Shown here piece by piece: positions 54,412 through 63,510 of a stretch of DNA of 64,000 nt. Source of the DNA: Bacillota bacterium (GTDB lineage Bacteria > Bacillota > Clostridia > Christensenellales > CAG-138); the NCBI GenBank assembly GCA_023451115.1, contig JAEXFV010000154.1, positions 5,188 through 69,187 of the forward strand, read 5' to 3'. The position numbers were made by a program, and so were the translations under genes. Each line of letters starts with the position of its first letter. Within the stretch, counting starts at the first letter, position 1. A model generated the notes under the pieces. It had not been told where the DNA came from. It saw nothing but the letters and a program-made list of their open reading frames with translations, and searched no databases.

Positions 54412-54984
54412 ATGAAGCTTTTGCAGGACCGCATTGCGGCAGAGGGACGGGTTTTGCCTGGGCAAATCGTGAAGGTTGACGGTTTTTTAAATCATCGCAT
54501 TGATATCGCGCTGATGGAGGAAATGGCTAAGGAATTTAAACGGCTGTTTCCGGATCCTAAAATCAATAAAATCCTAACGGTGGAGGCCTCCGGCATTGCA
54601 TTGGCGGCAATTACTGCTCAGGTATTCCATGTTCCCATGGTCTTTGCAAAAAAAGCGAAAAGCGACAATATTGAGGGCGGATTATATCAAAGCGATATTT
54701 TTTCCTATACATACAAGAAAAAAGTAACTTTGCTGGTTTCCAAAGACTGGCTTCAGCCGGATGACTGTGTGCTGGTGATAGACGATTTCCTGGCCAACGG
54801 AGAAGCGCTGCGGGGCCTGCTTGAAATCGTGGAGCAATCCGGCGCAACGCTGATGGGCGTAGGCGTTGCGGTGGAAAAAGGTTTTCAGCCCGGCGGCGAT
54901 AAGCTGCGGGAACAGGGGATTAACTTGAAATCCCTGGCGATCATCGAAGCGGCTACTCCAGAAGGAATTACATTTCGGGAATAA
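54412..54984 (+). CDS. xpt: Xanthine phosphoribosyltransferase
   Basis: A 190-residue purine salvage enzyme making XMP from xanthine and PRPP. It has the family start MKLLQDRIAAEGRVLPGQ, TVEASGIALA, AKKAKSDN and the PRPP loop VLVIDDFLANGEALRGL. The upstream 230 bp lacks a purine riboswitch core, unlike many xpt genes. It is followed by the terminator at 55006. Regulation not evident. Confidence 0.95.
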   Translation: MKLLQDRIAAEGRVLPGQIVKVDGFLNHRIDIALMEEMAKEFKRLFPDPKINKILTVEASGIALAAITAQVFHVPMVFAKKAKSDNIEGGLYQSDIFSYTYKKKVTLLVSKDWLQPDDCVLVIDDFLANGEALRGLLEIVEQSGATLMGVGVAVEKGFQPGGDKLREQGINLKSLAIIEAATPEGITFRE

Positions 54985-55005
54985 ATACCGCGGGTATGAA
55001 AAAGC

Positions 55006-55040
55006 AAACCTCCATACAATGATGTATGGAGGTTTTTATT
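55006..55040 (+). terminator. Terminator whose 3' arm is the ribosome site of the next gene
   Basis: A 13-bp stem AAACCTCCATACA / TGTATGGAGGTTT (55006-55035), loop ATGA, then TTATTTT. The 3' arm contains GGAGG, 8 nt before the TTG start at 55041. Either transcription ends here after xpt, or read-through messages fold the ribosome site away. See findings. Confidence 0.7.
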
Positions 55041-55820
55041 TTGAAAATAAAAGGCGTGCAACAAGGGATCAATCAAATATGGCCGCTTTGGCAGCTGCAT
55101 ATCAAAAGCGGAATCGGAGCAAAGCTTTGGGCTTTGCTCCTGCAAGGGGCAAGCGCTGCCTGCTATGCCTTTGTGTTTGGCACGCTGCTGGGCATATTGG
55201 GGCAGGGAGACAGCCTGCGGCAGTACCTCCCCTTCCTGCTGTGCGGGTTGGCGCCCTGGTTCTATTACCAACGGGCAATGAGCGACGCTGCCCAGTGCCC
55301 AACAGCGCTAGCCCCTCTCATTCGGTTCCAGCGCTGCTCCATACCGGTTTTGTGCTGGAGCGCGGTGTTAGGACGCATGCCCTTGTACATACTATGGGTA
55401 GGGATCGCGCTCATCGCCAGATGGATTTTATTGGGCGCCGTCCCTTTGAGCGCCTGGCTTTGCATGTATTACTTGGGGTGTGGTGCGTTAAACGCTTTTG
55501 CGCAAGGCCTTTTGGGAGCGGTATTCTCTCCTTTTTTTGGAGATGTGCAGGGAGGGCTCCGGGTGATGCTGGTGGTATTGTTTTGGACTACGCCCATCCT
55601 GTGGCCGGCAGAATTGCTCCCACAAGCGGTGCGGGTATTGTTATCCCTCAACCCGCTCTATTATATTGTGGAGGGGTTAAGAGGGTGCATTCTGGACGGG
55701 TCGCCCTGGCTGGGATGGCAACAAACACTATGGTTTTTTGGCATTACTATTGCAACCATGGCAGTGGGGCTGTGGTGCGCCTGGCGCTTAAAAGACCGAT
55801 ATTTTAAGGAGTCATCATGA
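55041..55820 (+). CDS. ABC-2 type transporter permease
   Basis: A 259-residue membrane permease of the ABC-2 family (polysaccharide/lipid export type), with about six membrane helices and the typical conserved end LLSLNPLYYIVEGLRGCIL. The ATG at 55026 lies inside a terminator stem without its own ribosome site; the in-frame TTG at 55041 has GGAGG at correct spacing and is chosen. It overlaps the following glycosyltransferase by 4 bp. No ATP-binding partner is in this window, so it may share one encoded elsewhere. Export of a glycan made by the neighbour is a guess. Confidence 0.8.
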   Translation: MKIKGVQQGINQIWPLWQLHIKSGIGAKLWALLLQGASAACYAFVFGTLLGILGQGDSLRQYLPFLLCGLAPWFYYQRAMSDAAQCPTALAPLIRFQRCSIPVLCWSAVLGRMPLYILWVGIALIARWILLGAVPLSAWLCMYYLGCGALNAFAQGLLGAVFSPFFGDVQGGLRVMLVVLFWTTPILWPAELLPQAVRVLLSLNPLYYIVEGLRGCILDGSPWLGWQQTLWFFGITIATMAVGLWCAWRLKDRYFKESS

Positions 55821-57526
55821 GCATATTTGCAGGCAAAAAGTCTACCCCTCAATCCGCTTCATGCGGGGAAGACAATCGGTATTCCGCTTACCGAAAGCTG
55901 GTAGCCCCGTCGCAAGGGGAGCTGGAACGGCAGCGCAGAGAGCCTTTTCCAGCCCATGCCCCGCGTTGGAGTATCATTTGTGGGGCAAAAAATTTAAACG
56001 GTATTGCAAACACGTTGGAGGCTTTGCAAAAGCAAACCTATCCCAGGTGGGAGCTTTGTGTGGCTGGGGAAGAAACGGCAGACAGGGAGATTGCAAAACA
56101 GGAGGGCGTGCGGCGCTCCGGCGTGCGCCAGGGAGAAACGCCTGTACAAGCTGCATTGCGGCAGGCCAATGGCACCTATTATTTGTTTTTGGCCCCAGGA
56201 GACCAGTTGCGGGAGGACGCGCTGTATCATTTTTCTTATGCCATAGCCACGGGGCAGGATGTGGACTTGATTTATGCGGATGAAGACTGTGTGGATAGCA
56301 GGGGGAAACATGACAGTCCCTGGTTTAAACCGGATTATGCCCCGCACACCCATTTGAGCCTGCCCTATTTTGGGCGCATGATGGGAATTTCCAGGCAGGT
56401 GTTCCAACAGTGCGGCGGGTTGCAGGATATGCATCCTGCGTCCCAGTATGATTTTCAGCTTCGGGCGGAAGAGATGTCCCGGCGCATTCTCCATGTGCCA
56501 AAGGTACTGATGAGTTGCCGAATGCCCCGGCTGATCGACCGGCCCGTAGACGTTTCATCCGGTAAACGGGCGCTGGATAGAGCCCTTAGCCGCAGACAAA
56601 TATCAGGATGTGCCTGCGGCGGGATGTGGCATGGCAGCTTTTCTATTCAATATGGATTAAAGGGAACGCCTAAAATCAGTGTAATAATATTGGATCAATA
56701 TGGGTTTGCGCCTTTGCGGAGATTGCTGGAATCCCTGGAGGAATTCAGCGCCTATGAGCAATATGAATTGATTGTTATCAGCGATGGGCGGCAGGATGCC
56801 ATGGCCCACCGTTATTATGAGGCGCTGCGGCGCAATGCGGCAGCCAAGGTACTGGACGGCCCGGGACAAGGAGGGCCTGCATCGCTGTATCGGTTTGCCG
56901 CCAGCGAAGCACAGGGAGAAATCCTGCTGTTTCTCAGCAGCAGCCTGGAGTTGGAAACACCGGACGCCCTCTACCATATGGCTACCCTTGCCCAGCAAAA
57001 AAACGTGGGGGCGGTAGGCGCGAAAATCGTCACGGTAGACGGCAGGATTTGGAGCGCCGGCACAGTAGTCGGGTTGCAAGGGTGGGCAGGCCATCTGTAT
57101 CAGGGGGCACAAGAACGCTGCAACGATGCGCTACAACGTCAATTTACCCAAATCATTCGCAATGTTACGGCGGTATCTGGGGAGTGCCTGATGGTAACCA
57201 AAGAGGTATACCGCCAGATTGGCGGTTTTGACCCTTCCTTTACCCAGGTCGGGTGGGATACAGAGTTCTGCCTGCGTCTGCGGGAGAAAGGATACTATAC
57301 GGTTTATACCCCATATGCAGGCTTTATCAAGCATGAGCTTTCCAAAGATTTTCCCCTGCCCACCCAAAACAATTTAATGCGTTGTATTGATGCTTACCGC
57401 CCCATGCTGGTACAGGGGGACCCTTACTTTGGGCCACAATACGATTATCACAGTCCTATCCCGGTACTTGCCCTGCCGCCGCAGCCCCCTTTGGAGCTGA
57501 ATCCAGGGGCCAAATCTGGCGTGTGA
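55817..57526 (+). CDS. Glycosyltransferase with two family 2 domains
   Basis: A 569-residue, probably membrane-associated enzyme. First GT-A domain (about 45-260): IICGAKNLNGIANTLEALQK start, acidic DLIYADEDCVD, FKPDYAP end. Second unit (about 285-560): ISVIILDQYGF, LIVISDGRQD, GAVGAKIVTVDGRI, then GGFDPSFTQVGWDTEFCLR, the rhamnosyltransferase-like part. Tandem GT2 domains are typical of polysaccharide elongation enzymes. It is coupled to the ABC permease. In the first domain the N-terminal extension (about 1-44) is unassigned. Confidence 0.85.
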   Translation: MSIFAGKKSTPQSASCGEDNRYSAYRKLVAPSQGELERQRREPFPAHAPRWSIICGAKNLNGIANTLEALQKQTYPRWELCVAGEETADREIAKQEGVRRSGVRQGETPVQAALRQANGTYYLFLAPGDQLREDALYHFSYAIATGQDVDLIYADEDCVDSRGKHDSPWFKPDYAPHTHLSLPYFGRMMGISRQVFQQCGGLQDMHPASQYDFQLRAEEMSRRILHVPKVLMSCRMPRLIDRPVDVSSGKRALDRALSRRQISGCACGGMWHGSFSIQYGLKGTPKISVIILDQYGFAPLRRLLESLEEFSAYEQYELIVISDGRQDAMAHRYYEALRRNAAAKVLDGPGQGGPASLYRFAASEAQGEILLFLSSSLELETPDALYHMATLAQQKNVGAVGAKIVTVDGRIWSAGTVVGLQGWAGHLYQGAQERCNDALQRQFTQIIRNVTAVSGECLMVTKEVYRQIGGFDPSFTQVGWDTEFCLRLREKGYYTVYTPYAGFIKHELSKDFPLPTQNNLMRCIDAYRPMLVQGDPYFGPQYDYHSPIPVLALPPQPPLELNPGAKSGV

Positions 57527-57549
57527 TACCTATTTTTTTCATTTGGGAC

Positions 57550-57578
57550 TTGACAGATGAATGAAAACCCGGTATCCT
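57550..57578 (+). promoter_or_regulatory. Promoter of tRNA-Glu
   Basis: Consensus TTGACA, exact 17-bp spacing, TATCCT. About 15 bp before the mature tRNA 5' end. Confidence 0.7.
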
Positions 57579-57592
57579 GTAAAAGCAGTCTT

Positions 57593-57668
57593 GCCCAGTT
57601 CGTCTAGTGGCCTAGGACGGTGCCCTCTCACGGCACAAACAGGGGTTCGATTCCCCTACTGGGTACCA
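57593..57668 (+). tRNA. tRNA-Glu (CTC anticodon)
   Basis: 76-nt cloverleaf. Acceptor stem GCCCAGT / ACTGGGT (outer G-U pair), D arm with AGTGGCCTAGGAC, anticodon stem GTGCC / GGCAC with loop CTCTCAC (anticodon CTC), T arm AGGGG-TTCGATT-CCCCT, discriminator A and encoded CCA. Followed by a terminator. Confidence 0.93.
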
Positions 57669-57669
57669 T

Positions 57670-57706
57670 ATCGGAACAAGCTTTTTGTCGCTTGTTCCGA
57701 TTTTTT
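57670..57706 (+). terminator. Intrinsic terminator after tRNA-Glu
   Basis: Perfect 12-bp stem ATCGGAACAAGC / GCTTGTTCCGAT followed by six T residues. Confidence 0.9.
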
Positions 57707-57983
57707 AAATTGCAACAAGCGTTACGCTGCCCTCTCCATATCAGTATCATAATATGGAATTGTTGCTATTCAGTTTTAAGGATATCCTTACGTACCCATT
57801 TGCATGGATCGTTCTATTTGCATCATGCCTTGCTACAGACAGCTGGTTTCTTCATTTCCTGCATCATGATTTTCAATACCTGGGAGATTTTTTCACGGCA
57901 ATATGGATACAAAAAAGATTTGTTAAGTGGTAAAGTATATCACATACGCAGTCATGTAAAAAACGCAAAGGAGATAGAGCAAG
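57707..57983 (+). other. Gene-poor stretch before yedF, with one doubtful 59-codon frame
   Basis: The frame at 57754-57933 would encode a hydrophobic peptide starting MELLLFSFKDILTYPFAWIV and ending KRFVKW, but it lacks a ribosome site. The region presumably holds the yedF promoter (TTGTTAAG ... TATATC near 57921-57942, poorly spaced). Nothing else is seen. Confidence 0.25.
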
Positions 57984-58598
57984 ATGCATGAAGTGATTGT
58001 CAATGCCATAGGAGATGCCTGCCCTATTCCGGTGGTAAAAGCAAAAAAAGCTCTGGATGGAATGAAGGAGGCGGGTATTTTAGAAATCCATGTGGATAAC
58101 GAGATGGCCGTCCAAAACCTGAGCCGTTTTGCGGCCGGGCAGGGGTTCCAGGTAACCAGCGAAAAAAACGGGGAAAAACATTTTTGCGTAAAAATCCAGG
58201 TATCAGCATTTCCAGAGAGGAAAGAGGAGACTGTTTCCCCCTCCTGCATTTCGGACTTAAGAGGAGAACAGGTCATAGCCATTGATGGAGCGGTCATGGG
58301 CCGCGGGGATGACAAATTGGGGACCATACTGATGAAATCCTTTCTTTATGCCGTTTCCCAGCAGGAGCAGCTGCCACGTACCATGCTTTTTTATAACGGA
58401 GGCGCTAAGCTCACCGTTGAAGGTTCCCCTGCTTTGGAGGACATTAAGAGTATGGAAGCGCAAGGCGTGGAAGTGCTCACCTGCGGTACCTGCCTGGATT
58501 TCTATGGCCTTAGCAATCAACTGGCAGTAGGATCCGTTACAAACATGTATGCCATTGTGGAAAAGCTGTCCCAGGCCGCAAAGGTAATAAAACCGTGA
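57984..58598 (+). CDS. yedF: Selenium metabolism protein YedF (TusA-like plus DsrE-like domains)
   Basis: A 204-residue two-domain sulfurtransferase-like protein. The TusA-like domain has the CPxP motif in IGDACPIPVVKAKKAL (Cys13). The C-terminal DsrE-like domain carries CGTC (GVEVLTCGTCLDFYGL), conserved in selenium-linked YedF. Thought to carry or deliver selenium or sulfur. It overlaps the cysteine desulfurase by 4 bp. The GGAGATAGAGC ribosome site is loose. Confidence 0.92.
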   Translation: MHEVIVNAIGDACPIPVVKAKKALDGMKEAGILEIHVDNEMAVQNLSRFAAGQGFQVTSEKNGEKHFCVKIQVSAFPERKEETVSPSCISDLRGEQVIAIDGAVMGRGDDKLGTILMKSFLYAVSQQEQLPRTMLFYNGGAKLTVEGSPALEDIKSMEAQGVEVLTCGTCLDFYGLSNQLAVGSVTNMYAIVEKLSQAAKVIKP

Positions 58599-59731
58599 TT
58601 TATCTGGATAATGCGGCAACTACCCTGCATAAGCCTCAGCAAGTACTGGATGCGGTAATGCAGGCCATGAGCTCCATGGGGAATGCGGCTCGGGGTACCC
58701 ATAGCGAGGCGCTTAGAGCATCCCGCACCATATATGATACCCGAGTAAAGCTGGCAGCGTTTTTTGGATGCCCACAGCCAGATTATGTTGCCTTTACGCA
58801 GAATTCCACCGAGGCGTTGAACATGGCGATAAGCGGATTGATTGGCCCCAATGACCATGTGATATCCACGGATCTGGAGCACAATTCTGTTTTGCGCCCG
58901 CTATATCGCCTGGAGGCGGAGCAGGGAGTGAAGGTCAGCTTTGTTCCGGCGGATCAGCGGGGGTGTATTGACTATGGTGATTTTGAAAAACTAGTGCAAG
59001 AAAATACCCGTGCGGTTGTCTGTACTCATGCCTCCAATTTGACTGGGAATATGCTGGACCTGGAGAAAATCGGGCAATTCGCCCACCACCATGGCTTACT
59101 TTTCATTGTAGACGCATCTCAAACTGCGGGGTGCCAGCCCATTGATATGGAAGCCATGCATATAGACGCCCTTTGTTTTACTGGCCACAAGGGACTTATG
59201 GGCCCTCAGGGCACTGGGGGGCTGTGCTTACGGCAGCAGCTGAACATACGGCCTTGGAAGGTTGGCGGTTCCGGCATACAGTCCTATAGCAAAACCCATC
59301 CCCAAGCGCTTCCTGCTCGTCTGGAAGCTGGCACCCTCAACGGGCACGGCCTGGCAGGCCTTTGTGCCGCGCTGGCGTTTATTGAAGAGGTGGGCCTGGA
59401 AAATATTCGGGAAAAAGAGCGCATTTTGATGGAACGCTTTTATGAGGCGGTATCCGCTATGGGCGGCGTTAGCGTATACGGGGATTTCTCCGGCAGGGAA
59501 CGGGCGGCGATCGTATCATTGAATATCAGGGACTACGATTCGGGCGCCGTGGCAGACGAACTCTCAGAGGTTTATGGCATAGCCACCCGCTCTGGCGCGC
59601 ATTGTGCCCCGCGGATGCACCGGGCATTGGGAACGGTGGAGCGCGGCGCGGTACGATTCAGCTTTTCCTATTTCAACACAGAAGCGGAAGTGGAGGAAGC
59701 CATCCGGGCTGTGAGGGAGTTAGCGCAATGA
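58595..59731 (+). CDS. Cysteine desulfurase family protein, selenium-linked type
   Basis: A 378-residue PLP-dependent class V aminotransferase-fold enzyme that removes sulfur (or selenium) from cysteine (or selenocysteine). The PLP Lys lies in FTGHKGLMGPQGTGGL (about 195). The active-site Cys is in TRSGAHCAPRMH (about 333), in a short loop like group II enzymes. It starts IYLDNAATT. Translational coupling on both sides with YedF and DUF3343 indicates one delivery pathway. Confidence 0.92.
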   Translation: MIYLDNAATTLHKPQQVLDAVMQAMSSMGNAARGTHSEALRASRTIYDTRVKLAAFFGCPQPDYVAFTQNSTEALNMAISGLIGPNDHVISTDLEHNSVLRPLYRLEAEQGVKVSFVPADQRGCIDYGDFEKLVQENTRAVVCTHASNLTGNMLDLEKIGQFAHHHGLLFIVDASQTAGCQPIDMEAMHIDALCFTGHKGLMGPQGTGGLCLRQQLNIRPWKVGGSGIQSYSKTHPQALPARLEAGTLNGHGLAGLCAALAFIEEVGLENIREKERILMERFYEAVSAMGGVSVYGDFSGRERAAIVSLNIRDYDSGAVADELSEVYGIATRSGAHCAPRMHRALGTVERGAVRFSFSYFNTEAEVEEAIRAVRELAQ

Positions 59732-59964
59732 GAGAGAAACAGTTAAAGTGCATTGTGACGTTTCCTTCCACAACCGCTGCTATGGCGGCAGAGCAGTTTT
59801 GCCTGCATAAGCAGCTGCCGGGGCGGTTGATTCCCGTTCCCAGAGAGATCACCGCAAGCTGCGGTATGGCCTGGTGTGCCCCGGTGGAGAGCAAGGCGCT
59901 GCTTCAAAGGGCTTTTGCACAGGAAAAGCTTGCGTTTGCTGGTTTCTATACGCTAATGATTTAA
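59728..59964 (+). CDS. DUF3343 putative selenium/sulfur carrier protein
   Basis: A 78-residue protein of the DUF3343 family, annotated as a Se/S carrier-like protein. It has the family signature CIVTFPSTTAAMAAEQF, RLIPVPREITASCGMAW and a second conserved Cys (AWCAPVE). It starts on the stop of the desulfurase gene (ATGA). The three-gene set is the recurrent yedF/csd/DUF3343 selenium module. Confidence 0.9.
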   Translation: MREKQLKCIVTFPSTTAAMAAEQFCLHKQLPGRLIPVPREITASCGMAWCAPVESKALLQRAFAQEKLAFAGFYTLMI

Positions 59965-60398
59965 ATCAGGTCTGAAACCATGAAAAATAGTATGTGGTTT
60001 TGAAGTTTCAAGAGGCATTAAACTGTAAAAAACTTGGAAATACTGACCTGTTTGCATATCAAGGTAACTAAAAGGACAATGTTTTGAAGCTTTGGTGCCC
60101 AAATAGTGCCTTAATTTCCTATGGCGATATGAACGAATGGGCAAATATAAGGAAAAATACTATGCGAGAGCGAAAGCACTCGTTGCTTTTGCTCTCTTGC
60201 CTGCCGCATCAGCAGGGGCAGACGGACGGGCGAAGTCCGTTTATCTAAACCGTTGACAAGGGCGGCTGGCTCTGCTGTTTTCAAACAGAAAAGGGAAACT
60301 GGTAAAAAATTCATATCCTTGTTGTAAAATAATATTGTATTTTCTATTGCTGATTAACAGAAATGCGGCGAGATTTTATAAAGACGGAGGTTTTGAAT
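59965..60398 (+). other. Gene-poor, probably acquired DNA
   Basis: No confident gene. Around 60137-60256 a short 39-codon frame (MGKYKEKYYARAKALVAFAL at its start) is GC-richer than its surroundings and resembles fragments that flank mobile elements, but it lacks a ribosome site. Composition falls to AT-rich from about 60300 rightward. Confidence 0.3.
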
Positions 60399-60899
60399 AT
60401 GAAAAGATTAACTGCACTATTTCTTGTTGCAGTTTGTGTTTTGGCATTGGTAGGGTGTTCCTCTACAATCAGCGGAACGGAAGAGCTGATTGCAAAGGCA
60501 AGGGAGGAATTGCCCGTTTCTGATGCAGACACAATCGAATTACAATATGCGGGTTTATGTGGTAAAGATGATGCTGCACTTGTTTGGTTTGTTTCGGGAA
60601 ATGAGTATCAAGCACATTATTATCTACCGATAGAATTTAATGTTGTTGGAGAGAACGAGTACACTTTTGTTCGGTCTTATAAACCTATAGAGCGAGGTAT
60701 GGATATTGCTGCTTTAGAATGGAAAGACGGATATAGCTTTTTGATTAACAACCCCAATTGCGCTGCTGTAAAAATTACGGATAATTCCGGCACACGTGAA
60801 ATTTCTATTGAAAAGGACACATATCCTTATGTTTTCTATAATGAGCTGCTTCCGTCTGAATATGTGTTTATCGAACAAGATGGAAACGAAATAAATTGA
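60399..60899 (+). CDS. Unknown lipoprotein
   Basis: A 166-residue exported lipoprotein; lipobox LALVGC (about Cys21). No domain recognised. Sequence is AT-richer than most of the window and its codon use differs, suggesting transfer. GGAGG lies 8 nt before ATG 60399. No operon partner. Confidence 0.65.
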   Translation: MKRLTALFLVAVCVLALVGCSSTISGTEELIAKAREELPVSDADTIELQYAGLCGKDDAALVWFVSGNEYQAHYYLPIEFNVVGENEYTFVRSYKPIERGMDIAALEWKDGYSFLINNPNCAAVKITDNSGTREISIEKDTYPYVFYNELLPSEYVFIEQDGNEIN

Positions 60900-61582
60900 T
60901 AAAGAAATGAAGAATTTAAACATGCAGGAAATAATTGCTCTGCTTCTTTTATTTGAGATTTTCTGAAACAGAGTTGAATAAAAGCAAAGCGTTTGGTATA
61001 TTCCCAACAAGCAAAAATCGCACTTATTGTCGCAGTCAGAAGGACCCCTTTCCCATGATTGCTACGGAATTTTTACATTCATTATCGATCTTTGATTGTT
61101 TGGCACATTTCGTTTGGGACAGTGTTGTTTCCTTACCGTATTGATTTTGGTATCTGCAAAGACTTTGTTTGCAAGGCTTATTTTGCCTCTGCTTCGTAAC
61201 ATAAGATGTAAAAACAAGGCCGTTTCCACCATTGTAGGGGTGATGACACTGCCTATGCTTGTAATGTGTATATTCGTATTACCTTGTGGTGCTAAAATAG
61301 TACCGAACTTTAAAATGGACTTATGTGGAGATATTAGGTAATATACAAAATAGGGGAAAATCTACATTTAAGGTACGTTCAAACATTTTCTATAAGCATT
61401 TACAAAGGCATATAAGACGATTTTCGTCTATAAAATCAATAAAAACAATATGATGTTATAGATACAAAAACAAAGTTTTCAACAGTTTGTAAAGCTTTTC
61501 CCCAGGGACGTGCAAACTTGAAAAATGGTGTTATACTGTTCCAGACCAGATGCTTTGGCATCTTAATCAAAGGAGGAACGAT
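60900..61582 (+). other. Gene-poor AT-rich stretch
   Basis: No confident gene in 683 bp. Open frames at 60935-61144 and 61096-61341 lack ribosome sites and family signatures. An extended -10 (TG-T-TATACT at 61529-61537) near the right end probably serves the lipoprotein gene at 61583. Confidence 0.4.
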
Positions 61583-62308
61583 ATGAAACGATTGGTTATA
61601 ATGGGCTTAGCAGTAATCTTTGCCTTTAGCGCCATGATTACCGCCTGCACGCCAAACCAGGAGGCACCTCAACCAGAAAGCACGCAGCCAGCGCCGGTTT
61701 CCTCGCCCCAAACCACGGCTGTTCCGGACATAACCGAGCAACCGGAGCTCCAGGCTACCCCGGTTGCACCGATCAATCTGGATGAGGTGGAAGAAAAGGC
61801 GGAGGCAATGATGCCCATTTTGGACTCTATTGTGCGTACCATGGGGATTGGCGGCACCGTCCCTTATGCCCCAAAAGACGAGGAATTTTTCTGGTCCGTC
61901 CTATACCTAATGGGAGAAAACTGGGGAGAAACCCACCCCCTGGTGCAGCGGGATGGCGACACGGTAGTGGTGCCCCGCCAAGTGATGCAGGAGTTTGCCA
62001 GCGCTGCTTTTTTGGAGTATAGCGATTTGCTGCCGGTTCCGGAAAGTTACGCACAAACCCTTGCATATGATGAAGGAATGGACGCCTATCGCCTGGCTCC
62101 CTCGGATATGGGCAATACCAGCACAGAATTGGAGGATATCGCCATGGAGGGGGATGGCTCCATGATCGTGCGGGTGGCACTATATGAAGAACCGGATACC
62201 TTGTTGGGTAAATTGGACTTTACCCTGGTGGATAATCCCTACGTGGGTGGAATTACCCAGCCCAGCTATTATTATACCGTTAGTGCGGCCAGCCTGGTAG
62301 AGGAGTAA
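61583..62308 (+). CDS. Unknown lipoprotein
   Basis: A 241-residue exported lipoprotein; lipobox MITAC (about Cys20). A Pro/Gln/Thr-rich linker (about 21-65) is followed by a domain I cannot assign. GC content is similar to the main genome. AAAGGAGG precedes ATG 61583 by 6 nt. Single-gene unit. Confidence 0.7.
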   Translation: MKRLVIMGLAVIFAFSAMITACTPNQEAPQPESTQPAPVSSPQTTAVPDITEQPELQATPVAPINLDEVEEKAEAMMPILDSIVRTMGIGGTVPYAPKDEEFFWSVLYLMGENWGETHPLVQRDGDTVVVPRQVMQEFASAAFLEYSDLLPVPESYAQTLAYDEGMDAYRLAPSDMGNTSTELEDIAMEGDGSMIVRVALYEEPDTLLGKLDFTLVDNPYVGGITQPSYYYTVSAASLVEE

Positions 62309-62766
62309 ACTCGGGTTCCTTTTGAAGGGGCTCTGCTCTTTTCTCACCCTTTGGGGCAAGCATAGAAAAGCCCGCACAGCATAAGGATGTACCAGCGTAT
62401 ATGGAACATGGTTTGTTAGAGCTATGAGATGGCCTGACTGTTCCTATGCAGGGGCATAGTAGAGCCCGGAAAGAAACCTGCTTTTTTGGCCGTGATGTTC
62501 CGGGAAAAGCCCAAAAACCTACCTGTACCTCCAAAAATAAAGAGCCGATAACCGCAAGTTTTATCTTGCATGTTATCGGCTCTGTGTGGGCGCGGCTGAC
62601 TTAACGGTTATATGTAATTCTTTTGAGTGAATTAAGCCCCTTGCTTGCACTTCGGGCAGTAGAAAGGATAATTGTTTGCTTCTGCCTCTCTTATTCTATC
62701 ACGGGTTTTATTTCCCCAAACAGGACAGCGTATCCATTCCGAAATAACGGATGACATAGCTTATCG
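62309..62766. other. Intergenic stretch with one strong hairpin
   Basis: No gene seen. At 62541-62583 a long palindrome (AGAGCCGATAAC / GTTATCGGCTCT, inner GCAAG / CTTGC) could be a terminator-like or structural element; T-runs are weak on either side. Confidence 0.5.
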
Positions 62767-63510
62767 TTACCGCCTATCCTTATTTCCATATTCAATAGAC
62801 TTTTTCGTTTCCCTTAATATCCACAACGCATATGCAACGGGAACAACACATAATACAGCAGCGGTTATTACGTCATACAGCAGCGAAGAATGATTAACAG
62901 CAAAAATGCTCAAAGAATTAAAAACTCCGTGGGCAATCATGCACGGCAAAAGGCTTTTTCCACTGTAAAATATAATTGTAAATAAAAAGCCAATTGCAGT
63001 TGCATAACAAATTTGTAAAAGTGTGGGTATCAAATCTCTACCATTCAGCAAGTTTACAATATGCCCCATGCCAAAGGTAATACTGGAAACAAAAACCGCT
63101 AACGAGACATTATCCTTGCACATGGCTTTGAAAAGAAAACCACGGAAGATAACTTCCTCTATGAATCCGACACAAGCCATACTTATAATAAATAAAACAG
63201 TTCCGGAAGCAGAAGCATTCATTGTAATGCCATTCCATAAATTTACACTTAAAATCAAAATAAGCGGAATAAAGTACAAATAAATTTTCAATCTTCCCTT
63301 GAAAGAACATAACCCGTATTGTTCCCATAGGTTATGCTTTTTTATAAAACCTATAATAAGCAAAACAAAGATGATGCATAGTGGGGCGGTGATGATCTTT
63401 TCAAAGCCAAGCGAAGCAGAAAAATTCTCAGCAATACTAAACAAAACAACATAAGCAATAATCCAAACCAATGAAAAATTCAATTTGTTTTTCTCATACA
63501 AACGATACAT
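62767..63510 (-). CDS. CPBP family intramembrane glutamic endopeptidase
   Basis: A 247-residue membrane protease-like protein (Abi/CAAX family) with about seven helices. Motif EExxxR is in FIEEVIFRGFLF (Glu118, Glu119, Arg123), FxxxH in FGMGH (His150) and HxxxN in HGVFN (His194, Asn198). Such proteins process prenylated or bacteriocin-like peptides or protect from them. AT-rich. Its ATG overlaps the TetR gene stop by 1 bp (TAATG), so both form one unit. Confidence 0.9.
   Translation of the reverse strand: MYRLYEKNKLNFSLVWIIAYVVLFSIAENFSASLGFEKIITAPLCIIFVLLIIGFIKKHNLWEQYGLCSFKGRLKIYLYFIPLILILSVNLWNGITMNASASGTVLFIISMACVGFIEEVIFRGFLFKAMCKDNVSLAVFVSSITFGMGHIVNLLNGRDLIPTLLQICYATAIGFLFTIIFYSGKSLLPCMIAHGVFNSLSIFAVNHSSLLYDVITAAVLCVVPVAYALWILRETKKSIEYGNKDRR

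Noticed and set aside
57754..57933. 59-codon hydrophobic frame before yedF
   Set aside because: No ribosome site and no recognised homologue pattern; kept only as a note in the region entry.
61096..61341. 81-codon hydrophobic frame in the AT-rich right end
   Set aside because: No ribosome site, no family signature; AT-rich DNA yields such frames by chance.
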